Assembly (NCBI RefSeq): GCF_012569925.1
Contig: NZ_CP046204.1
Location: forward strand, 2,314 to 66,313
From: Enterobacteriaceae endosymbiont of Donacia cinerea
GTDB lineage: Bacteria > Pseudomonadota > Gammaproteobacteria > Enterobacterales > Enterobacteriaceae
Reading direction: 5' to 3'
Length of the DNA: 64,000 nucleotides
In this document: one piece after another, positions 1 to 10,911 of the stretch
Position numbering within the stretch: position 1 is the stretch's first letter
Layout of the letters: each line of letters starts with the position of its first letter
Position numbers and translations under genes: made by a program
Notes under the pieces: generated by a model
Databases searched by the model: none
The model's input: only the letters and a program-made list of their open reading frames with translations
What the model was told of the DNA's origin: nothing

Positions 1-1
1 A

Positions 2-24
2 TGTTCTTTCAAAATTAGGTAAAA
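2..24 (+). promoter_or_regulatory. boxA-like rRNA antitermination element upstream of 23S
   Basis: The first bases of the window, TGTTCTTTCAAAAT, resemble the boxA element (TGCTCTTTAACAA) found in the E. coli 16S-23S spacer, where NusB/NusE bind nascent rRNA. NusB is encoded in this window (39723-40142), which fits. The match is seen in the sequence; the role is inferred from E. coli rRNA operons. The rest of 1-98 is AT-rich spacer. No 16S or spacer tRNA is visible in these 98 bases, but a normal spacer could extend beyond the window edge. Confidence 0.5.
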
Positions 25-78
25 TAATAATTTAATAAAAAATAATATTTTAATTATTTAATTAATATTAAATTTATT

Positions 79-98
79 TAAACGATTGTGGGTTGTAA

Positions 99-105
<7 letters not shown>
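79..105 (+). other. 5' arm of the 23S processing stalk
   Basis: TAAACGATT at 79-87 is the exact reverse complement of AATCGTTTA at 3046-3054. GTTGTAAGGTTAAG at 92-105 pairs with CTTAACCTTACAAC at 3027-3040. Together the arms form the long stem that closes over pre-23S rRNA and is cut by RNase III in enterobacteria. The pairing is read directly; the processing role is from established rRNA biology. Confidence 0.8.
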
Positions 106-3026
<2,921 letters not shown>

Positions 3027-3035
<9 letters not shown>

Positions 3036-3054
3036 ACAACACCAGAATCGTTTA
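3027..3054 (+). other. 3' arm of the 23S processing stalk
   Basis: CTTAACCTTACAAC (3027-3040) and AATCGTTTA (3046-3054) are exact complements of the sequences at 92-105 and 79-87. This is the 3' half of the RNase III stem closing pre-23S rRNA. Confidence 0.8.
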
Positions 3055-3094
3055 GATTTAATTGTTAATTAATTATTTATAATTTAATAAAATA

Positions 3095-3214
3095 TTCCTG
3101 GTATAAATAACGCAATGGTACCACCTGAATCCATTCCGAACTCAGAAGTGAAACGTTGTAGTGCCAATGGTAGTGTGAGGTTTTCCTCATGTAAGAGTAG
3201 GTAAATACCAGGAT
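3095..3214 (+). rRNA. rrf: 5S ribosomal RNA
   Basis: About 120 nt, with the terminal stem TCCTGGTAT (3096-3104) / ATACCAGGA (3205-3213) and the conserved core CCGAACTCAGAAGTGAAACG at about 3136-3155. It lies about 60 nt after 23S, so it belongs to the same transcription unit. The next ORF, murB, begins within 3 nt of its end, leaving no room for the rRNA terminator found at this spot in E. coli rrnB. Confidence 0.95.
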
Positions 3215-3216
3215 AA

Positions 3217-4287
3217 ATGATATATAATAAAAAAATGATTTTTTGTAAATATTCACTAAAAAAATTAAATACTTTTAATATAAATGTTAATGCTAATAAA
3301 GTTATAAAAGTTAAAAACTTAATAGAATTATGTGAATTATGGAAAAAATATAAACAAAAAAACCGACCTTGCCTAATTTTAGGAGAAGGAAGTAATATTT
3401 TATTTTTAAAAAATTTTTATGGTTTGGTTATTGTTAATAGAATAAAGGGTATTTATATAAGTGAATCTAAAAAATATTGGCATTTACATATAAATTCTGG
3501 TGAAAATTGGCACAAATTAGTAAAATTTACAATTAAAAATAAAATTTATGGTTTAGAAAACTTAGCATTAATACCTGGATGTGTAGGGTCAGCTCCTATT
3601 CAAAATATTGGTGCATACGGTTCTAGCATACAAGATTTTTGTGAATATGTAGACATAATTAATCCTATTAATAAAAATATTAAAAGAATTAATAAAAAAA
3701 ATTGTAATTTTAAATATAGAGATAGTATCTTTAAACATAATTATAAAAATTATATAATAATTTCTATAGGTTTATTTTTATCTAAAAAATGGGTTCCAAA
3801 TTTAAATTATAATGATTTAAAAAAATTAAAACATAATATTCATATTACCCCTAAAAAAATTTTTAATTATATTTGTCATATTAGAAAAAAAAAAATTCCT
3901 TATCATAAAATTTATGGAAATGCAGGAAGTTTTTTTAAAAATCCAATAGTTTCTCCCAATTTGGGGAAAAAATTATTAAAAATATTTTCAAATATGCCTT
4001 TCTCTTTAGAAAATAATTTTTTTAAATTATCAGCAGGATGGTTAATAAATAAATGTAAATTTAAAGGATATATAAGAAAAGGAGTAATGGTTCATTCTAA
4101 GCAATGTTTAATTCTTTTAAACAGATTTAATACTTCATCAGGAAGAGATATACTTAATTTAGCAATTAAAATTTATAATTCAGTTGGGAAAAAATTCGGA
4201 ATTTGGTTAGAACCAGAAGTCAAAATTATAGATAATTATGGAGAAATTGATCCTTGCATTTTTTTTAAAAAAAATACAAAATTTTAA
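3217..4287 (+). CDS. murB: UDP-N-acetylenolpyruvoylglucosamine reductase MurB
   Basis: FAD- and NADPH-dependent cytosolic enzyme that reduces enolpyruvyl-UDP-GlcNAc to UDP-MurNAc, the second committed step of peptidoglycan precursor synthesis. The FAD-binding segment (LILGEGSNILFL near residue 53) is clear. So are YRDS with the conserved Arg, the catalytic serine in GNAGSFFKNP, and the C-terminal LEPEV glutamate. The product is 356 aa from ATG 3217; an in-frame ATG at 3235 gives 350 aa, nearer the E. coli 342. AGGA at 3210 is only 3 nt from the first ATG and the second has no clear ribosome site, so the start is open. It directly abuts 5S rRNA and is either co-transcribed with it or uses a promoter inside it. 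E. coli birA, which follows murB there, is missing here. Confidence 0.96.
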   Translation: MIYNKKMIFCKYSLKKLNTFNINVNANKVIKVKNLIELCELWKKYKQKNRPCLILGEGSNILFLKNFYGLVIVNRIKGIYISESKKYWHLHINSGENWHKLVKFTIKNKIYGLENLALIPGCVGSAPIQNIGAYGSSIQDFCEYVDIINPINKNIKRINKKNCNFKYRDSIFKHNYKNYIIISIGLFLSKKWVPNLNYNDLKKLKHNIHITPKKIFNYICHIRKKKIPYHKIYGNAGSFFKNPIVSPNLGKKLLKIFSNMPFSLENNFFKLSAGWLINKCKFKGYIRKGVMVHSKQCLILLNRFNTSSGRDILNLAIKIYNSVGKKFGIWLEPEVKIIDNYGEIDPCIFFKKNTKF

Positions 4288-4308
4288 AGAATTTTATTAA
4301 ATAAAGTT

Positions 4309-4767
4309 TTAATTTAATAATCTTCTAAAAATAATTTTTAATGCTAAAACATAGCCATATGTCCCTAATCCTAAAATTATTCCTTCAGAAATATCAGAAA
4401 AAAAAGATTTATTTCTAAAAATTTCTCTTTTATATATATTAGTAATATGTACTTCTATAAAAGGAATATTAATTCCTAATAAAGTATCACGTAAAGCAAT
4501 ACTTGTATGGGTAAAAGCACCAGGATTAAAAATAATATAATTAAATTTATCTTTATATTTTATTAAATAATCAATTAATTTATGTTCTGCATTAGATTGA
4601 AAATGGTTTAGTTTAAAATTTTTTTTTTCAGCTTTTTTGAATAAAATATTAATAATTTCTTTTAAAGATTTATTACCATATTTTTTAGGTTCTCTAATCC
4701 CTAAAAGATTTAAATTAGGTCCATTTAATACCAAAATATGATATTTTTTTATGATTTTTTTATGCAT
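4309..4767 (-). CDS. aroQ: 3-dehydroquinate dehydratase, type II
   Basis: Type II dehydroquinase: converts 3-dehydroquinate to 3-dehydroshikimate in the shikimate pathway leading to aromatic amino acids. At 152 aa it has typical family length. NGPNLNLLGIREPKKYG near the N-terminus holds the active-site loop Arg and Tyr. FQSNAEHKLID, NPGAFTHTSIALRD and EVHITN (substrate-binding His) follow in order, ending in GLGTYGY. E. coli K-12 uses the unrelated type I AroD, so this marks a lineage like Yersinia, Erwinia or Buchnera. In relatives aroQ precedes accB-accC and lies near mreB; here mreB is next on the opposite strand and accBC are gone. It is convergent with murB. Confidence 0.95.
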   Translation of the reverse strand: MHKKIIKKYHILVLNGPNLNLLGIREPKKYGNKSLKEIINILFKKAEKKNFKLNHFQSNAEHKLIDYLIKYKDKFNYIIFNPGAFTHTSIALRDTLLGINIPFIEVHITNIYKREIFRNKSFFSDISEGIILGLGTYGYVLALKIIFRRLLN

Positions 4768-4955
4768 AATTATGTATTAAACTAATTTAATATATTTAAA
4801 ATTAGTATATAGTAATTTTACTTTAAATATATAAAAAATTTTATTTTTTGAAAAATATTATTTATTTATAATTAATAATATATTTATTTTAAATATAATG
4901 TTATTATTTATTATTGAATCATATAATAAATTACATTTAATTAAAATAACCATAA

Positions 4956-6026
<1,071 letters not shown>

Positions 6027-6052
6027 GATTCTAATTTTAAGATGATATATTT

Positions 6053-6868
6053 ATGAAATTAATTTTTAATAAAAAACCTATTTTTAAATCAAGAATGATT
6101 ATTACAATTGTTATTTCTATAATAATTGTAATTGCAGATATATATTCAAATTATTTTATAGAATTACGTTACTATATTAATAGTAAAATTAGTCCAGTTT
6201 ATTTTATTTTAAATAAACCATTTTCTATATATAAGAATACATTTAATTATTTTATAAAAAATAATATTTTACAAAAAAAAAATAAAAATTTAAATAATAA
6301 AATTTTACAACAAAAAATTAAATTATATAGTTTACAAAAAATTAAATATGATAACGATAATTTAAGAAATTTTTTACAATTACCTATTTTAAAAGAAAAA
6401 AAAAATATCTTAGCAGAAATAATACCTATTTATTTTCCTATAAATAAAGATGTAATATTTATTAATAAAGGATTAAAAGATAATATAAAACCAGGAACAA
6501 TAGTTCTTAATAATCAAGGTGTTGTTGGACAAGTCATATCAAGTAAAAATAGAAGTAGTCAAGTTTTGTTAATTTGTAATAAAAAAATTTTTTTACCAGT
6601 ACAAATAAAAAATAGTAATATTACATTTATAATTAATGGAAATGGATGTACAAATAATTTAAAATCTGAATATATATCTACAGATATCAATCTTCATAAA
6701 GGAGATATATTAGTTACTTCTGGATTAGATGAACAATATCCTATTGGTTATCCAGTAGGTAAAATAACTGATATATTTTTTGATAAAAAAAAAAATTTTA
6801 ATACAATATATGTAAAACCGTTTTTACAAATAGAAAAAATAAAATACTTAATATTATTAATAAATTAA
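6053..6868 (+). CDS. mreC: Rod shape-determining protein MreC
   Basis: Periplasmic scaffold of the elongasome, anchored by one N-terminal membrane segment. The transmembrane stretch covers about residues 14-35, then comes a coiled-coil-like Lys/Asn/Gln-rich region (about 60-105), then the beta-rich MreC core (GTIVLNNQGVVGQVI, SGLDEQYPIGYPVGKI). At 271 aa it is about 100 residues shorter than E. coli MreC (367). The missing part is the variable C-terminal tail after the core, so the fold should be complete. It is the second gene of mreBCD. Confidence 0.93.
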   Translation: MKLIFNKKPIFKSRMIITIVISIIIVIADIYSNYFIELRYYINSKISPVYFILNKPFSIYKNTFNYFIKNNILQKKNKNLNNKILQQKIKLYSLQKIKYDNDNLRNFLQLPILKEKKNILAEIIPIYFPINKDVIFINKGLKDNIKPGTIVLNNQGVVGQVISSKNRSSQVLLICNKKIFLPVQIKNSNITFIINGNGCTNNLKSEYISTDINLHKGDILVTSGLDEQYPIGYPVGKITDIFFDKKKNFNTIYVKPFLQIEKIKYLILLIN

Positions 6869-6878
6869 GAATAAAAAT

Positions 6879-7358
6879 ATGAAAAATTATTTTTTAAAAT
6901 TGTTTATTTATATAACTTTTATAATATCTTTATTTTTACAAATGTTATTTATTCAAAATAATCATATTATACTACATATATCATGGTTAATATTAACTTT
7001 AATCTACTGGATTATAAAATATCCTTATATTATTAATATAATTACTAGTTTTTTTATAGGATTAGTAATAGATTTTTTTCTAAATTATATATTAGGAGTA
7101 CATAGTTTATTATTATGCATACTCACATATTTAATATCATATAATTATCAATTAATTATAAATTTGCATATAATAAACAAATTTTTTTTTATAATATATG
7201 TTACATTTATTATAAATGGTATTATTTATTATATAAATAATATTAATTATAATTATTTAGAATTACTTTTACAAAGTATTTTAAATAGCTGTATTTGGTT
7301 AATTATATATTTTTATATAGAAAAAATTTATCATAAATGTCAAAAATATTTTTTTTAA
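6879..7358 (+). CDS. mreD: Rod shape-determining membrane protein MreD
   Basis: Small polytopic inner-membrane partner of MreC in lateral wall synthesis. The 159 aa (E. coli 162) are almost wholly hydrophobic with five or six predicted membrane helices. The family feature GLVIDFFLNYILGVHSLL (near residues 61-78) is recognisable. Overall identity is low, so the call leans on position as the last gene of mreBCD, length and topology. A run of nine T lies in the coding sequence around 7182. Confidence 0.88.
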   Translation: MKNYFLKLFIYITFIISLFLQMLFIQNNHIILHISWLILTLIYWIIKYPYIINIITSFFIGLVIDFFLNYILGVHSLLLCILTYLISYNYQLIINLHIINKFFFIIYVTFIINGIIYYINNINYNYLELLLQSILNSCIWLIIYFYIEKIYHKCQKYFF

Positions 7359-7375
7359 AAATATAAAAAATTATT

Positions 7376-7669
7376 TTATAAACAAACATTACTCTTTGGT
7401 AAACCAGCAATATTAGAAGCTTGTTTTATAGTTCCATTAGGAAATAAGTTAAAAAGAATAGTACTATCCCAATATACGTCTTTATGTTTTTTTTTAAGTG
7501 TATTAATTAATATACGTAAATTGGGGTGTATATTATATTTTATATATAAAAAACGTAATGTATATATCACTTTCCAGTGATTAGTAGTTAAAATAATATT
7601 TTCTAAAGAAGAAATTTTTATTGCTAATTTTTCATTCCATGAATCATTTTTTTTTCTGTATAGATACAT
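7376..7669 (-). CDS. tusE: Sulfur relay protein TusE (DsrC family)
   Basis: Last sulfur carrier of the Tus relay: takes persulfide sulfur from TusBCD and hands it to MnmA for 2-thiolation of U34 in tRNA-Lys, -Glu and -Gln. The C-terminal FPNGTIKQASNIAGLPKS ending in -CL keeps the acceptor cysteine at the penultimate position. NHWKVI matches the E. coli EHWEVV segment. At 97 aa it lacks about 12 N-terminal residues of E. coli TusE (109). An in-frame stop lies just upstream, so the shortening is real rather than a wrong start. TusA, the first carrier, is also in this window (21446-21700). The gene is convergent with mreD. Confidence 0.92.
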   Translation of the reverse strand: MYLYRKKNDSWNEKLAIKISSLENIILTTNHWKVIYTLRFLYIKYNIHPNLRILINTLKKKHKDVYWDSTILFNLFPNGTIKQASNIAGLPKSNVCL

Positions 7670-7724
7670 ATTTATATAACTAATTTAAAATTAAATATTT
7701 TTTAGTAGTTAAAATATTAAAAAT

Positions 7725-7809
7725 AGGAGGAAGAGAGATTCGAACTCTCGAATAGTTTCCTATTTCCGGTTTTCAAGACCGGTGCCTTCAACCTCTCGGC
7801 CATTCCTCC
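7725..7809 (-). tRNA. serT: tRNA-Ser(UGA)
   Basis: Class II tRNA with a long variable arm. The anticodon loop CTTGAAA gives UGA and the T-arm GAGAGTTCGAATCTCTC is perfect. The acceptor stem GGAGGAA/TTCCTCC is fully paired. The next base, the discriminator, is U rather than the G usual in bacterial tRNA-Ser, and no CCA is encoded (TATTT follows). Confidence 0.95.
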
Positions 7810-7903
7810 ATTTTAGATTAATAAAGCTATATTACAACTTGTATATTAATATATTTTATAAAATAATTAAAGTAAATATTTTAAATAATGAATTATTAAA
7901 AAT

Positions 7904-8764
7904 ATGAAAAAGAAAAATTTTAAATCAGGTAATTTATATATTATTGCAACACCTATAGGTAATTATGATGATATAAGTAGAAGAGCTTTAATGATTTTAA
8001 ATAAAGTAGATTATATTTTAGCTGAAGATACTAGAAAAGCAGGAATATTATTAAAATATTTTAAAATAAAAAAAAAATTATATTCATATTATGAATATAA
8101 TGAAAGAAAAAATTCAAAAATTTTTTTAGAAAAAATAAAACAGGGCAATAATATTGCATTAGTTGCAGATTCAGGAACACCATTAATTAACGATCCTGGA
8201 TATAGAATGATTCAATTATGTCGTCAAGAATATATTAATATTATACCTATTCCAGGTCCATGTTCTGCGATTCTAGCATTAATTATATCAGGTTTACCAA
8301 CAAATAGATTTTGTTATGAAGGATTTTTATCGCATAAAAAAAATAAAAGAATTCAAAGATTAAATAAATTAAAACTAGAAGATAGAACATTAATTATTTA
8401 TGAATCTACGCATAGATTATTACAATGTTTATATGATATAAAAAAAATTTTTGGAAAAAAAAGATATATAGTTCTTGTTAAAGAACTAACAAAAAAATGG
8501 GAAAAAACTTATGGAGATAATGTATCTAATTTAATTAAATGGATTAAATTAGATTTAAATCGATTAAAAGGAGAATTAATATTAGTTATTAGTGGACATA
8601 AACAATCTAAATCTAATGTTTATGAAATATCTCCTAAAATAATTAAAACATTTTTTAATTTAAAAAAAGAACTATCAACAAAAAAAGCAATAAAAATAAC
8701 TTCTGATATTTTTTCTATTAAAAAAAATATATTATATAAATTTTATATAAAAAAAAAATATTAA
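7904..8764 (+). CDS. rsmI: 16S rRNA 2'-O-ribose C1402 methyltransferase RsmI
   Basis: SAM-dependent methyltransferase of the tetrapyrrole-methylase fold that 2'-O-methylates C1402 in the ribosomal P site. The 286 aa equal the E. coli length. Diagnostic stretches are LYIIATPIGNYDDISRRAL near residues 11-29, AEDTRKAG, VADSGTPLINDPGY and PIPGPCSAILALIISGLP. It stands alone between tRNA-Ser (opposite strand) and rnpB. A 10-A run near 8068-8077 lies in the coding sequence. Confidence 0.96.
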   Translation: MKKKNFKSGNLYIIATPIGNYDDISRRALMILNKVDYILAEDTRKAGILLKYFKIKKKLYSYYEYNERKNSKIFLEKIKQGNNIALVADSGTPLINDPGYRMIQLCRQEYINIIPIPGPCSAILALIISGLPTNRFCYEGFLSHKKNKRIQRLNKLKLEDRTLIIYESTHRLLQCLYDIKKIFGKKRYIVLVKELTKKWEKTYGDNVSNLIKWIKLDLNRLKGELILVISGHKQSKSNVYEISPKIIKTFFNLKKELSTKKAIKITSDIFSIKKNILYKFYIKKKY

Positions 8765-8795
8765 TTATTATTAGTATAGTATACTATATAATTCT

Positions 8796-9136
8796 AAAGT
8801 TAATTAAAACAGTCGCTTTTATTAATTAATAAAAGAGGAAAGTCCGGACTCCGTAGGGTATGGTGCCAGATAATTACTGGGAAGTTTAAACTTACGAATA
8901 GTGCAACAGAAAAAATACCGCCATATTCTAAAATATGGTAAGGGTGAAAAGGTATGGTAAAAGCATACCGGTATATTAGTAATAATATATGTCAATGTAA
9001 ACTCCACCAGGAGCAAGGCTAAATAAGGTTCGTATTACCCGTACTATGAATCTGGGTAAGCTGCTTGAAATAATAAGTGATTATTATTCTAGATAAATGA
9101 CTGTTCTAGACAGAATCCGGCTTAATAATTAACTTT
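8796..9136 (+). ncRNA. rnpB: RNase P RNA (M1 RNA)
   Basis: Catalytic RNA of RNase P, which trims tRNA 5' ends. The conserved core GAGGAAAGTCCGGACTCC lies near 8833-8850, GGTGCCAG near 8861, AGTGCAACAGAAA near 8900 and the 3' portion CAGAATCCGGCTTA near 9110-9124. The ends AAAGTTAATTA (8796-8806) and TAATTAACTTT (9126-9136) pair exactly as helix P1, giving about 341 nt against 377 in E. coli. An ORF on the opposite strand inside it is spurious. folD ends 7 nt downstream on the other strand. Confidence 0.96.
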
Positions 9137-9143
9137 ATAAATA

Positions 9144-10016
9144 TTAAGCATAGTTTTTTTTAAAAAAATTATGCTTTTCATAAGCATATAAAACATTTTT
9201 CATTAAAGTAGCTACAGTTATAGGTCCAACTCCTCCAGGTACAGGTGTAATATACGAAGCTCTTTTCTTAGCTAATTGAAAATCAACATCACCTACTATT
9301 TTAGTATTACTAATTCTATTAATCCCGACATCAATTACAACAGAACCTGTTTTAATCCAATTTCCTGGTATAAAATTAGGTTTTCCAACAGCTACAATTA
9401 ATAAATCAGCATATTTTATATAATGTTTTAAATTTTTTGTAAAACGATGAGTAATAGTAATAGTACATTTATTTAATAATAATTCCATAGCCATTGGACG
9501 CCCAACTATATTAGAATCACCAACAATTACTGTATTTAGACCACATGTATTAATATTATAATGTTTTAATATTTTTAATATTCCTAAGGAAGTACAAGGA
9601 CGTAATAAAGGAACTCCTTGACATAAACGTCCTATATTATGAGGATGAAAACCATCTACATCTTTTAATGGATGTATTTTTTCTAAAATTTTAATTTTAT
9701 TAATTTTTTTTGGTAAAGGTAATTGAACTAAAATACCATCAATAAATTCTTTCTTATTTAAAAAATTAATAATATTAATTATTTTATTTTCACTAGTATT
9801 TTTAGATAAATTATATTTAAAACAAAAAAATCCTAATTTTTTACAAATTTGTAATTTATTCTTAACATAAATTTCGGAAGCTGGATTATTGCCTATTAAA
9901 ATAATTCCTAAACCTGGTTTTCTTTTTTTATTTAATAAAAGAATTTTCATTTTTTTATTAATTTTATTATATATTTTCTCAGCAATAATATTTCCATCAA
10001 TAATTTTAGCATTCAT
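9144..10016 (-). CDS. folD: Bifunctional methylenetetrahydrofolate dehydrogenase/cyclohydrolase FolD
   Basis: Interconverts 5,10-methylene-THF, 5,10-methenyl-THF and 10-formyl-THF using NADP, supplying formyl units for fMet-tRNA and purines. The 290 aa match E. coli (288). The catalytic YVKNK lysine is near residue 50. [18 protein letters not shown], the dinucleotide site [14 protein letters not shown], and the C-terminal [15 protein letters not shown] are intact. It works downstream of GlyA, also in this window, which supplies methylene-THF. Single gene, converging on rnpB. Confidence 0.97.
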   Translation of the reverse strand: MNAKIIDGNIIAEKIYNKINKKMKILLLNKKRKPGLGIILIGNNPASEIYVKNKLQICKKLGFFCFKYNLSKNTSENKIINIINFLNKKEFIDGILVQLPLPKKINKIKILEKIHPLKDVDGFHPHNIGRLCQGVPLLRPCTSLGILKILKHYNINTCGLNTVIVGDSNIVGRPMAMELLLNKCTITITHRFTKNLKHYIKYADLLIVAVGKPNFIPGNWIKTGSVVIDVGINRISNTKIVGDVDFQLAKKRASYITPVPGGVGPITVATLMKNVLYAYEKHNFFKKNYA

Positions 10017-10067
10017 TTTATATACTCATGTTAAAATAAAATAATAAATAAAATTTATTTAATTAAT

Positions 10068-10096
10068 TTGAATCTATATTATAATAGTGATATTAT
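10068..10096 (+). promoter_or_regulatory. Predicted sigma-70 promoter for tRNA-Arg(UCU)
   Basis: A -35-like TTGAAT (10068-10073) and a -10-like TATTAT (10091-10096) are separated by 17 bases and lie 20 nt upstream of the tRNA. In such AT-rich sequence chance matches are common; the spacing and position are the main support. Confidence 0.45.
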
Positions 10097-10116
10097 TACT
10101 TACACATAATAATTCT

Positions 10117-10190
10117 GCGCCCTTAGCTCAGTAGGATAGAGCAATAGCCTTCTAAGCTATTTGTCACAGGTTCAAATCCTGTAGGGCGCA
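10117..10190 (+). tRNA. argU: tRNA-Arg(UCU)
   Basis: 74-nt tRNA with acceptor stem GCGCCCT/AGGGCGC and anticodon TCT in CTTCTAA. The sequence is very close to E. coli argU. The discriminator A is followed by TAA, so CCA is not encoded. Confidence 0.97.
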
Positions 10191-10604
10191 TAAATGGTAG
10201 AATACATAATTTATTAATAAAATATATTTAAAGTTTTTAATAAAAATTTAAAAATTTTAAATTTAAAATTTTAATATATTAGCTTATAACATTAAGCAAA
10301 CAATAAATACTTAGTATTTTTGTTTATTATTTATTTTATACTAGAATTCATAAATTTATTATTTAATAATAATAAATTTTATATTTTTTTAAATCATGAA
10401 TTCTATAATTTTATATATATAAAGTTATAATTATTATTTTTCTAATTCATAATTAACTACTTAATTTCATTATAATAATAATAGAAGTATATAAAAAATT
10501 AAATATTATTAAATAATCTTTATTAATACACAATAAATTACAAACTAATTAACAAAATTAATTTTTACTTTAATTTTATTATTTTTATAAAAAATAAAAT
10601 TTAT
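10191..10604 (+). other. 414-nt gene-free AT-rich spacer with nested inverted repeats
   Basis: No coding frame, RNA gene or recognisable gene remnant is visible between tRNA-Arg(UCU) and tRNA-Lys(UUU). It does hold a nested inverted repeat (10342-10405) and a smaller near-palindrome (10298-10325). It may be the residue of an eroded gene or the shared 3' region of two converging tRNA units. Confidence 0.7.
10342..10405. repeat. Nested perfect inverted repeat
   Basis: The outer arms TAGAATTCAT (10342-10351) and ATGAATTCTA (10396-10405) are perfect complements. Directly inside, AAATTTATTATT (10352-10363) and AATAATAAATTT (10368-10379) form a perfect 12-bp stem with the loop TAAT. A near-palindrome centred at 10312 (AAATACT T AGTATTT, 10305-10319) lies just before it. 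Function unknown; it could act as a bidirectional terminator for the converging tRNA genes. Confidence 0.7.
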
Positions 10605-10677
10605 TGGGTCGTGCAGGATTTGAACCTGCGACCAATTGATTAAAAGTCAACTGCTCTACCAACTGAGCTAACGACCC
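10605..10677 (-). tRNA. lysT: tRNA-Lys(UUU)
   Basis: 73-nt tRNA with acceptor stem GGGTCGT/ACGACCC, anticodon loop CTTTTAA (UUU) and discriminator A. CCA is not encoded. It is downstream of tRNA-Val on the same strand, and both diverge from gltX, as in the E. coli valUXY-lysV/gltX arrangement. Its wobble uridine is a substrate of the TusA/TusE-MnmA thiolation pathway. Confidence 0.97.
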
Positions 10678-10701
10678 AAAATATAAAATTTATAAATTTT
10701 A

Positions 10702-10774
10702 TGGGTGATGACGGATTCGAACCGCCGACTTCCTCCTTGTAAGGGAGGTACTCTACCAACTGAGCTAATCACCC
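10702..10774 (-). tRNA. valT: tRNA-Val(UAC)
   Basis: 73-nt tRNA with acceptor stem GGGTGAT/ATCACCC, anticodon loop CTTACAA (UAC) and discriminator A. CCA is not encoded. First gene of a Val-Lys tRNA unit; a good promoter lies upstream (10793-10820). Confidence 0.97.
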
Positions 10775-10792
10775 AAAATATAATTCTTATAT

Positions 10793-10820
10793 GCTATATT
10801 TTTTAATACTATAATGTCAA
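10793..10820 (-). promoter_or_regulatory. Predicted sigma-70 promoter of the Val-Lys tRNA unit
   Basis: On the minus strand a consensus -35 TTGACA (10815-10820) and a -10-like TATAGC (10793-10798) are separated by 16 bases, about 18 nt before tRNA-Val. The perfect TTGACA stands out against the AT-rich background. Confidence 0.6.
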
Positions 10821-10911
10821 TGTTTTTTATTAAAAATGTTTAAAATAAAAATAAAATAATTTATATTATTATATAATATTATTTAATCTATACAAAAAAA
10901 TTTTAAAAATT

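Noticed and set aside
4848..4872. TTGAAA...TATAAT upstream of mreB as a promoter
   Set aside because: The spacing is only 13 nt and such matches are frequent in this base composition.
8822..9016. Minus-strand ORF of 64 codons
   Set aside because: Falls inside rnpB, whose RNA motifs explain the conservation.
9126..9143. Possible rnpB intrinsic terminator
   Set aside because: No GC-bearing hairpin follows the P1 helix; only AT-rich sequence, so no terminator call is justified here or at most other gene ends.
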